Assembly (NCBI GenBank): GCA_947627885.1
Contig: CANQXP010000008.1
Span: 1-64,000 of the forward strand
Reading direction: 5' to 3'
Source: an uncultured Rikenella sp.
GTDB lineage: Bacteria > Bacteroidota > Bacteroidia > Bacteroidales > Rikenellaceae
DNA: 64,000 nt
Shown here piece after piece: positions 8,782 through 16,813 of this stretch (position 1 is its first letter; the number at the start of each line of letters is the position of its first letter). The translations under genes and the position numbers were made by a program. Below the pieces are notes generated by a model. The model saw only the letters and a program-made list of their open reading frames with translations, did not search any database and was not told where the DNA came from.

Positions 8782-9741
8782 CTATATCGTTAATAACCAA
8801 TCACAATAATTTATAAGCTGGTTGTCAACGGTCATATTTGCAGCATGACTCAATATTCCCTTCTCCAATTGAGTCCATATTTCACTAGCCATACTGTTTT
8901 CAATTGCTGCACCAACAAAAGATGTCTTCAATTGAGGATTCACCTCACTACACCCCACTCGTATACGACCTAAAGCAGAATTAGCTGTCTTCCAGTGTTC
9001 GTCAGCGCCCGCAGGATCTATTCCCCCTTTTAATTCTCCCAACATTATTAATTTCTCTGGAGTTTGAACTACTTTGCCTCCATTATAATCATCTAGTGAG
9101 CAATCAAATAAGCAGATATCTACATTTTTGCCCACGACAGGAATTGACAAATTGAATGACAATACTCTATTATTACCTTCTTTTGTCCATCCAATGGCCT
9201 TGAGATTATTTTCAATGGCATAATCGTCGTTTGGTTGAGCAATCCAAACTCTGGGGTTGTTTGTGTCAATCCAGGAATATTCTATACCCATTACATCCAT
9301 ATTAGAAAGCAATGTTCTCACAAGTTTTTGTTGAGAAATTGCACCCACCAGATTTCGCATAGATCCTCCCAAGGAATCACCTTTTATCAAAAGGTATCGG
9401 TAAACAGCTTCATCTACAAAATGTTCTCCGGCAGGCTCAAGAAAGTTTTCAATTAATTCATTAATTGCTTTGTCCTTGTCCGCTTCGGTTAAGTGATTAA
9501 GGGCCTTGTCGGATAATCCCGCTGCTGTAAGTAAAGATGGCCTAATATTGTTGATCAGCAGCAGCTCTTTAGGAGTTTTTGCCTCAGAAGCCAATATTTT
9601 AAATGATTTTGCACTTTCAATGTAAGGTGTAGAACGCCTGTTTTTTTCTAATGCAAAAGCAATAAATCCGGCTCTGGTTTGCTCACAGGAAGTAACAAGA
9701 TCATCAGCTGATTTGATGTATTTCTTGTAGTGCTCGGCCAT
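8782..9741 (-). CDS. type II restriction endonuclease, AvaI/BsoBI family (predicted CYCGRG)
   Basis: 319 aa, against 323 for BsoBI and 315 for AvaI. The active site is visible: D208, then E236-L-K238 in the segment LGELKGGIDPAGADEHW, then H249. The spacings (28 residues D to E, 11 from K to H) equal those of BsoBI D212, E240, K242 and H253. Family members cut CYCGRG (C^YCGRG), so the same target is predicted; I did not verify the base-contacting residues. Gene order is nuclease then methylase, as in the BsoBI system. The start ATG at 9741 follows an AT-rich region that must hold the R-M promoter. Confidence 0.9.
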   Translation of the reverse strand: MAEHYKKYIKSADDLVTSCEQTRAGFIAFALEKNRRSTPYIESAKSFKILASEAKTPKELLLINNIRPSLLTAAGLSDKALNHLTEADKDKAINELIENFLEPAGEHFVDEAVYRYLLIKGDSLGGSMRNLVGAISQQKLVRTLLSNMDVMGIEYSWIDTNNPRVWIAQPNDDYAIENNLKAIGWTKEGNNRVLSFNLSIPVVGKNVDICLFDCSLDDYNGGKVVQTPEKLIMLGELKGGIDPAGADEHWKTANSALGRIRVGCSEVNPQLKTSFVGAAIENSMASEIWTQLEKGILSHAANMTVDNQLINYCDWLLTI

Positions 9742-10080
9742 ATATAGTTAATTTATTAACAAAAGTACTTTATTTTCTGTATGGAGCCAATCAAATAGAA
9801 TTTTAATTGGCGATGGACTAACCTTGGAGCCTCCATATCGGTCCTCCGATTTGCCTTACATTATATACGTAATTGAGCTTTATTTGACTTTGATCTCCGA
9901 TAGCCGGTTTCTGAGTGTTCAGATTGAACCTAACAAAGACAATTCAAAGTCAAGGGAGTTCTCACCCGCTTCGAAATTAGAACCGATACCGAAAGATGTT
10001 GTTTGTTCTCTTAGGAAGTAAGTTTGATGACTGTTAGAAAAAATGATCAGTTAAAATTGAGTTAATAAACTTGTATTCTT
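9742..10080. other. island region upstream of the R-M genes, no supported gene
   Basis: About 340 AT-rich bases. A 65-codon frame at 9824-10021 has no recognisable motif and no start signal, so I do not call it. No controller (C-protein) gene is seen, so timing of nuclease expression must rely on something else. Confidence 0.45.
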
Positions 10081-10510
10081 TTACCTTTCGTCTTTTTCAA
10101 GGGAAGCCAGATAGGTTTTGTAGCTTGTAGATTATCGTGCCCTAAACTTTCATTAATTGTATGCGATATTAGCCCCTCTGCGTTTTAATACGGTTGCGAA
10201 ACTGTGCCGGACGTGTTGGTCGATATATTGCCGATTCCTAACTGTTCGCCGATCATAGCCATGCGTTTATGGATTGCGCGGGGGAGATTGCAAATCGTTA
10301 CGGCGTCCTCATCCCCTTTTAAAACAGGAAAGATGTAACTATCAGGCAAGGGTAGATTGCCCCAGTGGTCGATGATTGACTGCATTTCATCTGTAACGAT
10401 TGCACGGATCTCTTTCCTTGTACGGATGGTTGCGCTCGGTTTTCTGCCGACAAAGAAGATTCGCCATTTTTGATGCTGGAAAAATCTCAGCTTTACGAAG
10501 TCGGTCGTAA
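10081..10510 (-). pseudogene. tyrosine recombinase, decayed catalytic domain
   Basis: Read on the minus strand with frame changes, the region gives RKEIRAIVTDEMQSIIDHWG and LPDSYIFPVLKGDED. After a shift it gives RHSFATVLKRRGANI, after another INESLGHDNLQATK, and finally TYLASLEKDER before a TAA at 10083-10081. These are the box II Arg-His, the LGH motif and the nucleophile Tyr region of Bacteroidetes integrases, in the right order. At least three frameshifts make the gene non-functional. It abuts the right-hand attachment repeat. Confidence 0.82.
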
Positions 10511-10519
10511 AATTCAGCA

Positions 10520-10565
10520 TCCCAAGCTGAGGGTCGCGAGTTCGAACCTCGTCTTCCGCTCCATT
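10520..10565 (+). repeat. attachment-site direct repeat, right copy
   Basis: An exact 46-bp copy of 1781-1826, carrying the tRNA-Gly 3' half without its 5' half. It marks the right end of the island. Confidence 0.92.
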
Positions 10566-10594
10566 TAAAAGAAAAACCGGTGCCGGTTCCGAAA

Positions 10595-10627
10595 AAGAGG
10601 CCGGGATTTCCCGGCCTCTTTTTTTAT
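10595..10627 (+). terminator. terminator, probably the original one of the tRNA cluster
   Basis: AAGAGGCCGGG pairs with CCCGGCCTCTT around a 4-nt loop, followed by a T-run. It sits 30 nt beyond the right attachment repeat. Before integration it would have lain directly behind tRNA-Gly. Confidence 0.88.
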
Positions 10628-10644
10628 TTGTGGATATTCGGTAA

Positions 10645-10676
10645 AAAAAGCAGGCCCGAAACCGGGCCTGCTTTTT
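10645..10676 (-). terminator. terminator of the PepSY-like gene
   Basis: AAAAAGCAGGCCCG pairs perfectly with CGGGCCTGCTTTTT around AAAC. The A and T tracts make it bidirectional. It lies just past the stop of the minus-strand gene at 10699. Confidence 0.88.
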
Positions 10677-10698
10677 AGGGAACTCAATGTGCGACCGA

Positions 10699-11133
10699 TT
10701 AACGGGTAGCACCAGCGATATTGCCGTCTTTGTCGTAATAAACATCGACACCGCTCGACAATTTCACTTGGTAACCGTCATTGGTTTTGGCGATCATTTT
10801 GATCTGGTTACCCGGGTAGTTGTTTTTCACATTCGAATTGATTTTGACCGGAACCAGGCTGGCAGGAACAGAACCCACCTTCATGTCGATTTTAGACCAA
10901 TCGCCGCTACCGCCTTCGAAAGAGATCATGTTGCCGCTGGTGAAGTGAACCGTGTACTTGTCCCAAGACGACTCGCGGTCCATCTGGATGTCTTTCACCG
11001 CCTCTTTGGAGAAATCCTGCTGGAGAAGCTCCTGCGAATTCTTCGGCAGTTTGTCCAGAGATACATTCTGCGGAGCAGCATTGGCGAAGAACGTTCCGGC
11101 TGCGAAAGCCAGAGCTAAAAATACTTTTTTCAT
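10699..11133 (-). CDS. secreted PepSY-like (DUF2874) protein
   Basis: 144 aa with a signal peptide (MKKVFLALAFAAGTFFANA, cleavage near residue 19). Two PepSY-like repeats follow. The first has YTVHFTSGNMISFEGGSGDW followed by KIDMK and VPASLVP; the second ends YQVKLSSGVDVYYDKDG. This is the pattern of the small periplasmic beta-lactamase-inhibitor-like PepSY family that is abundant in Bacteroidales. The biochemical role is unknown. It is monocistronic, with a terminator at 10645-10676. It is the first host gene after the island. Confidence 0.85.
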   Translation of the reverse strand: MKKVFLALAFAAGTFFANAAPQNVSLDKLPKNSQELLQQDFSKEAVKDIQMDRESSWDKYTVHFTSGNMISFEGGSGDWSKIDMKVGSVPASLVPVKINSNVKNNYPGNQIKMIAKTNDGYQVKLSSGVDVYYDKDGNIAGATR

Positions 11134-11331
11134 AATTAAACAGATATTAAAAAGTTAATAATACGGTTACGCATTTTGCAAACCGTGTTCCAAAGTTTTT
11201 CCCGAAAGGGAGAAATTATGATCTTTTTTCGAAAAAATACCCCATTTCGTTTGCCTTTCCTTCTCCCTCAACCCGCGACGACACGAATTTGGTACGGTTA
11301 TGGCTCTTAGTGATCGGAAAAAAGACAGAAT

Positions 11332-13053
11332 ATGACGGAAAAAAATAGAGCGGAAAAGGCACCCGATCCCGCGTGGTGGAAAGAGGCGATTATTTACCAG
11401 ATATATCCCCGCAGCTTCCGGGACGCCGACGGCGACGGCATCGGCGACCTGCCCGGCATCCTATCGCAGCTCGATTATGTGCAGAGCCTGGGAGTGGACG
11501 TGATCTGGCTGAACCCGGTCTTCGCTTCGCCCAACGACGACAACGGTTACGACATCAGCGACTACCGCGAGATTATGAGCGACTTCGGCACGATGGCCGA
11601 TTTCGACCGGTTGCTCGACGCCGTCCACAGCCGCGGGATGAGGTTGCTGCTCGACCTGGTGGCCAACCATACCAGCGACGAGCATCCGTGGTTCGTGCAG
11701 GCCCGGACATCGCGCGAGAACCCCTATTACGACTATTATATATGGTGGGCCGCCGAGCACGGTGCCCCGCCCGACCGCCGCAGCTTCTTCGACGAGCTCG
11801 GTGACGCGTGGCGTTACAATCCGGCCACCGACTCCTATTACCTCCATTACTTTTCCGCCAAACAGCCCGACCTGAACTGGGACAATCCGGCCGTCAGGCG
11901 GGAAATGTATGGGATCATGCGATTCTGGCTCGATAAAGGGGTAGACGGATTCCGGCTGGATTCCATTCCTTATATCTCCAAAGACCCGGAATTTCCCGAT
12001 ATCGACCTGTGCCGGTATCCCGGCATGTTCGGTTTTTATTCCCATGGTCCCCGCTTGCACGAGTACCTGCACGAAATGTACCGGGAGGTGTGGAGCCGCT
12101 ACGATTGCATGTCGGTGGGAGAGGGGTCGGGCGTCGATGCTCCAGAGGTGTGGGAATACGTCTCGCCCGAAAGGCAGGAACTGGATATGCTGTACGGCTT
12201 CGGGCCCTCCTGGGTGCGGAACACCACCCGGCCCGACAGCCGGACGGCAGGCGTGAGCTACAGCCTCGTGGAGCTCAAACGGATGTTTACTGCGTGGGAC
12301 CGGGGCGTCGGGGACGGCTGGCCGACCGTTTACCTCGGCAACCACGACCAGCCGCGGATGATCTCCCGGTTCGGCAGCGACCGCTATCCGTGGCGTGACA
12401 TATCGGCCAAGATGCTGGCCCTTTTCCTGCTCACCATGCGGGGCACGCCCTGCTGGTTCGCCGGCGACGAGATCGGTATGGCCAACGTCCGGTTCTCGTG
12501 TATCGACCATTATAACGACATCAATACCCGCAATATGTACCGGCGGATCGAACGCGAGCAGGGCGATATTCAAGCCTTCCTGCGCGAGCAGAAACGGACG
12601 GCGCGCGACAATGCCCGCACCCCTTTCCAGTGGGATTTCTCGCCGTGTGCCGGATTCAGCACCGCCGTCCCGTGGCTGCGTGTGAACCCCGATTACCGGC
12701 GGATCAACGTGGCGGCGCAGGAACGGGATCCGGACTCCGTACTGAACTTTTTCAGGCGGGCGGTCGCTTTCCGGAAGGCTAACCGGGGGCTGATCTACGG
12801 AAACTATACGCTGCTCGACGAAAAAAATCCCCAGTCTTATACCTACCTGCGGGAAGGGGAGGGCCAGCGGTTTCTGGTGGCGCTCAATTTTTCGCGCAAA
12901 GCGGCAAGGTCATTCCCCGGTTTTCCCCTGAAAGGCGCCGAGCGGGTGCTGGGGAATTATCCGGATGCCGGTACCGGTGTGGATGACGAACTCTGTGCGG
13001 AGGAGGAGATCCCGCTGCGGCCTTTCGAGGGGATAGTCTTCCGGCTCGGATAA
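11332..13053 (+). CDS. GH13 alpha-glucosidase / oligo-1,6-glucosidase
   Basis: A 573-aa cytoplasmic enzyme without a signal peptide. It starts with the family-typical AWWKEAIIYQIYPRSF and has the (beta/alpha)8 motifs: DLVANHTS (108-115), nucleophile D210 in GFRLD, acid/base E264 in SVGEGSG, and transition-state D339 in GNHDQ. The DGDGIGDL loop is the calcium-like motif of the oligo-1,6-glucosidase/alpha-glucosidase subfamily (GH13_31). The acid/base is usually in VGEMPG-like sequence, so the SVGEGSG form is slightly unusual. It faces the alpha-amylase gene tail to tail, and together they would break down imported or stored alpha-glucans to glucose. Linkage preference cannot be read from the sequence alone. 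Confidence 0.92.
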   Translation: MTEKNRAEKAPDPAWWKEAIIYQIYPRSFRDADGDGIGDLPGILSQLDYVQSLGVDVIWLNPVFASPNDDNGYDISDYREIMSDFGTMADFDRLLDAVHSRGMRLLLDLVANHTSDEHPWFVQARTSRENPYYDYYIWWAAEHGAPPDRRSFFDELGDAWRYNPATDSYYLHYFSAKQPDLNWDNPAVRREMYGIMRFWLDKGVDGFRLDSIPYISKDPEFPDIDLCRYPGMFGFYSHGPRLHEYLHEMYREVWSRYDCMSVGEGSGVDAPEVWEYVSPERQELDMLYGFGPSWVRNTTRPDSRTAGVSYSLVELKRMFTAWDRGVGDGWPTVYLGNHDQPRMISRFGSDRYPWRDISAKMLALFLLTMRGTPCWFAGDEIGMANVRFSCIDHYNDINTRNMYRRIEREQGDIQAFLREQKRTARDNARTPFQWDFSPCAGFSTAVPWLRVNPDYRRINVAAQERDPDSVLNFFRRAVAFRKANRGLIYGNYTLLDEKNPQSYTYLREGEGQRFLVALNFSRKAARSFPGFPLKGAERVLGNYPDAGTGVDDELCAEEEIPLRPFEGIVFRLG

Positions 13054-13065
13054 ACGGCCGGACGG

Positions 13066-13118
13066 GGAACAAGCGAAGCGGGACTGCCGACAATCGGCAG
13101 CCCCGCTTCGCTTGTTCC
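13066..13118. terminator. long bidirectional hairpin between convergent glycosidase genes
   Basis: A 24-bp stem with one mismatch (GGAACAAGCGAAGCGGG on the left arm against CCCGCTTCGCTTGTTCC on the right) around a 5-nt loop, 12 nt past one stop codon and 18 nt past the other. There is no T-run, but its stability and position support a shared terminator. Confidence 0.75.
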
Positions 13119-13136
13119 GGGAATCCCGTTCCCGGA

Positions 13137-14588
13137 CTATTCGGTCTTCTGCACCCAAACGGCCAGTTTGCCGCCGAGCACCGGGAATACGGCCTTCCCG
13201 TCGTCGCCGATGGTGACTGTGTCGTCGATGCTGCCCGTGATCTCGTGCCAGGTCTCGCCCTTGCGGTTTTCGCCGACGAACATCTCTTTCTCGCCGTCCT
13301 CGCCGTTCGAGAGCAGCATCGCCACCCCCGATCCGGGATGCTCGTCGTCGCCCTGGCGTACCAGCCCGACCGTGTTGGGATGGTCGAAATAGTAATCCTG
13401 CTGCCCGTAAGCGTATTTGCGGCGGGCATCGAGCAGGATGTCGAGGATCTGCCGGTGGGGCGATGCTTTGCCGCCGAGTCCGTAATAGTCGCCGTAGAAA
13501 ACGCAGGGGTACCCCTTTTCCATCAGCAGGATCAGGCCGTAGGCCAGCGGTTTGAACCAGTCCTTGATCTGCGACTCCAGCGAGCTGCCGCGCTGGGAGT
13601 CGTGGTTATCCACAAAGGTCACGGCATTCTGCGGATACCGGGCCACCAGCGTGTCGTCCGGCAGGTTGGTCAGGTCGAAGTCGCGCCCTTCCTGCGAAGC
13701 CTGGTAAAGTTTGAAGTGCAGCGGCACGTCGAACAGGTTCAGCTCTTTGCCCACCACGTTCAGGTAGTTCTCCAGCGAGTCGAAGTCGTTGTTCCAGTAC
13801 TCGCCGACGGCAAAGAACCGCCCCTCGCGGCTGGCCCGCACCGTTTCGAGGAACTGCTTGATGAACAGGTCTTTCATATGCTTGATCGCATCCAGCCTCA
13901 CCCCGTCGAGATTCAGCTCCTTGGCCACCCACATGCCCCAGTGGAGCAGGTCTTGGATCACTTCCGGATGGTCCAGGTCGAGGTCGTTCCCCAGCAGGTA
14001 GTCGTAATTGCCGTTCTCGCCGTCCACCCCTTCGCTCCAGTATTTGCCCTCGCCCACGATGCGGTAGATATGCTCCACGCGGTCGGGATCCTGCGGCATG
14101 CTGATGCCTGAGAAGTGGTACCAGTGGTATTTGAAATCCGAGTATTTGTCGTTCCGCCCTTTGAATTCGTAACCCGTGAAAGCCTCGATCTCGAACGGGT
14201 CGCCCGTTGTTTCGGTGCGGTTGCCGGTATCGACCTCAACTACCGGGAATTTCTCTTCGTAGTCGGCGCCGCACTTGTGGTTCATCACCGCGTCCAGATA
14301 GACCTGGATCTTGTGCTTGTGCAGCTCTTCGATCGCCTCCTGCAACTCCTGCTTGGTACCGTACTTGGTGCGGACGGTTCCTTTCTGGTCGAACTCACCG
14401 AGGTCGTACAGGTCGTAGGTCGCGTAGCCTTCGTCCTGCTGCTCGTCGGCCTTGTATGCCGGCGGAATCCACACCGCCGTCACGCCGATCTCCGCCAGGT
14501 GGGCGGCATCCTCTTTCAGTTTTTTCCATAAATTTCCGTCGTTGGGCAGATTCCATTCGAAATACTGCATCATAACCCCGTTTTCCAT
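13137..14588 (-). CDS. GH13_5 cytoplasmic alpha-amylase
   Basis: 483 aa from the ATG at 14588, giving MENGVMMQYFEW, the usual start of this subfamily; the frame continues upstream but without coding character. No signal peptide. Catalytic residues: D233 in GVRLD, E263 in FFAVGEYW, D330 in FVDNHDSQ. The DAVMNHK motif (99-105) and the C-terminal beta domain are present. It is like E. coli AmyA and Bacillus liquefying amylases in sequence, but intracellular. Reaction: endo-hydrolysis of alpha-1,4-glucan. It is convergent with the GH13 alpha-glucosidase. Confidence 0.94.
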   Translation of the reverse strand: MENGVMMQYFEWNLPNDGNLWKKLKEDAAHLAEIGVTAVWIPPAYKADEQQDEGYATYDLYDLGEFDQKGTVRTKYGTKQELQEAIEELHKHKIQVYLDAVMNHKCGADYEEKFPVVEVDTGNRTETTGDPFEIEAFTGYEFKGRNDKYSDFKYHWYHFSGISMPQDPDRVEHIYRIVGEGKYWSEGVDGENGNYDYLLGNDLDLDHPEVIQDLLHWGMWVAKELNLDGVRLDAIKHMKDLFIKQFLETVRASREGRFFAVGEYWNNDFDSLENYLNVVGKELNLFDVPLHFKLYQASQEGRDFDLTNLPDDTLVARYPQNAVTFVDNHDSQRGSSLESQIKDWFKPLAYGLILLMEKGYPCVFYGDYYGLGGKASPHRQILDILLDARRKYAYGQQDYYFDHPNTVGLVRQGDDEHPGSGVAMLLSNGEDGEKEMFVGENRKGETWHEITGSIDDTVTIGDDGKAVFPVLGGKLAVWVQKTE

Positions 14589-14729
14589 AGCTTGATAAAT
14601 TAATTGATAATTTATATTCCGTTTTACCCCGAAAATGCAATTATCAAGCCACAACCGGCGGATGGTGGCGTAGACATGAAAAAAGTTTTTATACCTTTAC
14701 CTTTTGCTAACCCACATTTTAAGACGAAA

Positions 14730-15617
14730 ATGAGAAAGACAATCTTCTCGCTGCTGCTGGCCGCGATCGTTTGCGCTCCGGCCGCGGCGAAGAAAACCGA
14801 GCGGCTGCTGGTCGGCGGCTGCGCATGGAACAAAGTCGCCGTGATCGACAAGGCCACCGGACGGATCGAATGGTCGCACGAGATAGGCCCCGGCGAGGAG
14901 TGCAACGACGTGCAGACCACCAAAAAAGGGAACGTCCTCTATGCCTGCAACACGGGCGCGCGGCTGATCTCCTATAAAGACCAGTCGGTCATCTGGGAAT
15001 ACCGGGCGCCGGAAGGGTGCGAGGTGCATACCGCGACCGAGATGCCCGACGGGACGTTCATGCTGGCGATGTGCGGCCATCCGGCGCGCATCGTGACGCT
15101 CGACAAGAACGGGAACCAGGTCGATGAGCTGACTTTCGAAACCGGGATTGGCGGGGTGCACGGCCAATTCCGGCAGATCGTCAAGGGAAAAAACGGGAAT
15201 TATATCGTACCGCTGATGGGAACGGGCGAAGTGATCGAACTGGACGCCAAAGGCGAGGTGCGCCGCCGCGTGAAGGTCGGCGGGTCGCTCTTTTCGGTCA
15301 AGGAGCTTCAGGACGGCAAATGGCTGGTGTCGTGCGGCGACAGCCACAGATACGTGGTGGTCGATCCGGTGACGCTGGAACGGCGGACGGTCACCTCGCG
15401 CGACCTGAGCGACGGGGTGAAGCTCCTGTTCGTGGCCGAGGCGCAGCCGTATGGGAACGGGAATGTGCTGATCGCCAACTGGCCGGGCCACAGTCGCGAC
15501 AGAAGCCAGTCGAGGCTGCTGGAGGTCGATCCGCAGGGCACGGTGGTCTGGCGGCTGGATGCCACGCCGGAGAACGGCGTGGGGTCGATCTCGTCGGTAT
15601 ACCGCATGAAAAAATAG
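14730..15617 (+). CDS. secreted PQQ/WD40-like beta-propeller protein
   Basis: 295 aa starting at the ATG at 14730, which opens a signal peptide (MRKTIFSLLLAAIVCAPAAA); upstream in-frame starts would bury it. The rest is built of ~40-residue blades: VAVIDKATGRIEWSHEI, then NVLYACNTGARLISY, then SVIWEYRAP and GEVIELDAKGEVRRRV, the pattern of PQQ-like or arylsulfotransferase-like propellers. No catalytic residues or haem motif are visible. Probably a periplasmic or surface scaffold or sensor. No neighbour suggests a substrate. Confidence 0.8.
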   Translation: MRKTIFSLLLAAIVCAPAAAKKTERLLVGGCAWNKVAVIDKATGRIEWSHEIGPGEECNDVQTTKKGNVLYACNTGARLISYKDQSVIWEYRAPEGCEVHTATEMPDGTFMLAMCGHPARIVTLDKNGNQVDELTFETGIGGVHGQFRQIVKGKNGNYIVPLMGTGEVIELDAKGEVRRRVKVGGSLFSVKELQDGKWLVSCGDSHRYVVVDPVTLERRTVTSRDLSDGVKLLFVAEAQPYGNGNVLIANWPGHSRDRSQSRLLEVDPQGTVVWRLDATPENGVGSISSVYRMKK

Positions 15618-15661
15618 GCCGCCTTGTTGCGGCGTTTCCGAAAGCACGGCCCGCGCGCTGG

Positions 15662-16573
15662 TTACAGCGGCGCGGGCTGTGTCGTATCGGCCTTATGCAA
15701 GGTGTAGAGGGTGCGGATAATGCCGTCCGACAGCCCCATCTTCGGCACGATGATCTCGTCGATGTTGCACTGCGTGCAGACGGTCAGGAAGGTCTTCATT
15801 GCGGGCACGATCACGTCGGCGCGGTAGGTGGCCAGCCGCATGGTGTGCACCCGCTCGGCGAAGCTGAAGCTCTTGATGTAGCGGTAGAGCATGTCCAGCT
15901 CGGGCCGCGAGATGTTCTCCTTGTCTTTCTTGTTGAGCAGCTTCTGCACCTTGTTGATATTCCCGCCGGAGCCGATAATGGCCGTCGGCTGGTATTTCTT
16001 CCCGATCCCCGCGAGCCACTTTTTGAATTTCTTCATCTCGTCCTTGTCCACGGCGTCCGAAAGCATCCGCACCGTTCCCAGGGCGAAAGAGCGGGCGTCC
16101 ACTTTGCTCCGGTCGCTGTAAACGATCACTTCGGTGCTCCCCCCGCCCACGTCCACATAGAGGTAGGTTTTGTCCGCCGCCAGCATGTCCACCAGTCCGT
16201 TGGCGTAGATGGTGTCGGCTTCGACCTGTCCGCTGATGATCTCGATCGCGACGCCGCTCTTTTCCCGGATGTAGTCGGTGATCGCGGTGCCGTTCGCCGC
16301 CTCGCGCATGGCGCTGGTGGCGTATGCGCGGTAGTCCTGCACGCCATAGGCTTTCATGATGTGGGCGAACCCTTCCATGGCTTCGCACGTCCGTTCCCGC
16401 TTTTCGGGGCTGATCTCGCCGCGGGTGAAGACGTCTTCGCCCAGCCGGATCGGCACGCGCAGGAAGGCGGTCTTTTTGAATTCGACTTGGTCGGGGTACT
16501 CCTCGACGGTGTTGATCAAGAGCCGGATGGCGTTGGAGCCGATGTCTATAGCCCCGAAGGTGTATGTGCCCAT
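15662..16573 (-). CDS. ppx: Ppx/GppA-family exopolyphosphatase / pppGpp phosphatase
   Basis: 303 aa, the short two-domain form of the ASKHA-fold phosphatases. The N-terminal phosphate-1 motif is GAIDIGSNAIRLL, and the phosphate-2 motif with catalytic context is VDVGGGSTEV (~140-149). GSGGNI (~202-207) follows. The enzyme removes terminal phosphate from polyphosphate or from pppGpp; the sequence does not decide which. It lies downstream of ppk1 on the same strand with a 240-bp gap that contains a 16-bp inverted repeat, so it may have its own switchable promoter. Confidence 0.92.
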   Translation of the reverse strand: MGTYTFGAIDIGSNAIRLLINTVEEYPDQVEFKKTAFLRVPIRLGEDVFTRGEISPEKRERTCEAMEGFAHIMKAYGVQDYRAYATSAMREAANGTAITDYIREKSGVAIEIISGQVEADTIYANGLVDMLAADKTYLYVDVGGGSTEVIVYSDRSKVDARSFALGTVRMLSDAVDKDEMKKFKKWLAGIGKKYQPTAIIGSGGNINKVQKLLNKKDKENISRPELDMLYRYIKSFSFAERVHTMRLATYRADVIVPAMKTFLTVCTQCNIDEIIVPKMGLSDGIIRTLYTLHKADTTQPAPL

Positions 16574-16588
16574 AGGTATGGATTTAGG

Positions 16589-16804
16589 GTTCGGTTATTA
16601 GCACTGTTCGCAGGGTGCTGTTAAGACCCGTTGCGCTGCCGGGCGCCCGGGAGTGTTTGCAATGAGGGCGCTTGCGGCCTTATTGCGGGCCTCCCGATGG
16701 GAGGCGTCCGGCCCGCCCGCTGACGCGGAGATTTAGCAATCCACCCGCGGCTCGTGTGCCACGCCCCGAATATAAAAGCGATAATCCCGTGCTAATAACC
16801 GAAC
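16589..16804. repeat. 216-bp segment with 16-bp perfect terminal inverted repeats
   Basis: GTTCGGTTATTAGCAC at 16589-16604 is the exact reverse complement of 16789-16804. The enclosed 184 bp lie between the ppk1 stop and the ppx-like start, i.e. in the ppx-like promoter position. No gene fits inside. A hairpin GCCTCCC/GGGAGGC lies in the middle (~16685-16701). It resembles invertible promoter segments of Bacteroidales; a small non-autonomous insertion is the alternative. Confidence 0.7.
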
Positions 16805-16813
16805 GATTATCGT

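Larger units (their letters stand above)
1781..10565. mobile_element. genomic island inserted in tRNA-Gly
   Basis: The segment is bounded by two 46-bp identical copies of the tRNA-Gly 3' end (1781-1826 and 10520-10565). It is visibly more AT-rich than its surroundings in the ATPase and restriction-modification genes. Cargo in order: integrase N-terminal fragment, IS21-type remnant, P-loop ATPase, phage-tail-like protein, DNA methyltransferase and restriction endonuclease, integrase C-terminal fragment. Tyrosine recombinases that use tRNA 3' ends as attB are well known. No intact integrase is present here, so the island is probably immobile by its own means. Confidence 0.88.

Noticed and set aside
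9824..10021. A 65-codon frame in the island upstream of the R-M genes
   Set aside because: No motif, signal or start context; I could not tell it from chance in AT-rich DNA.
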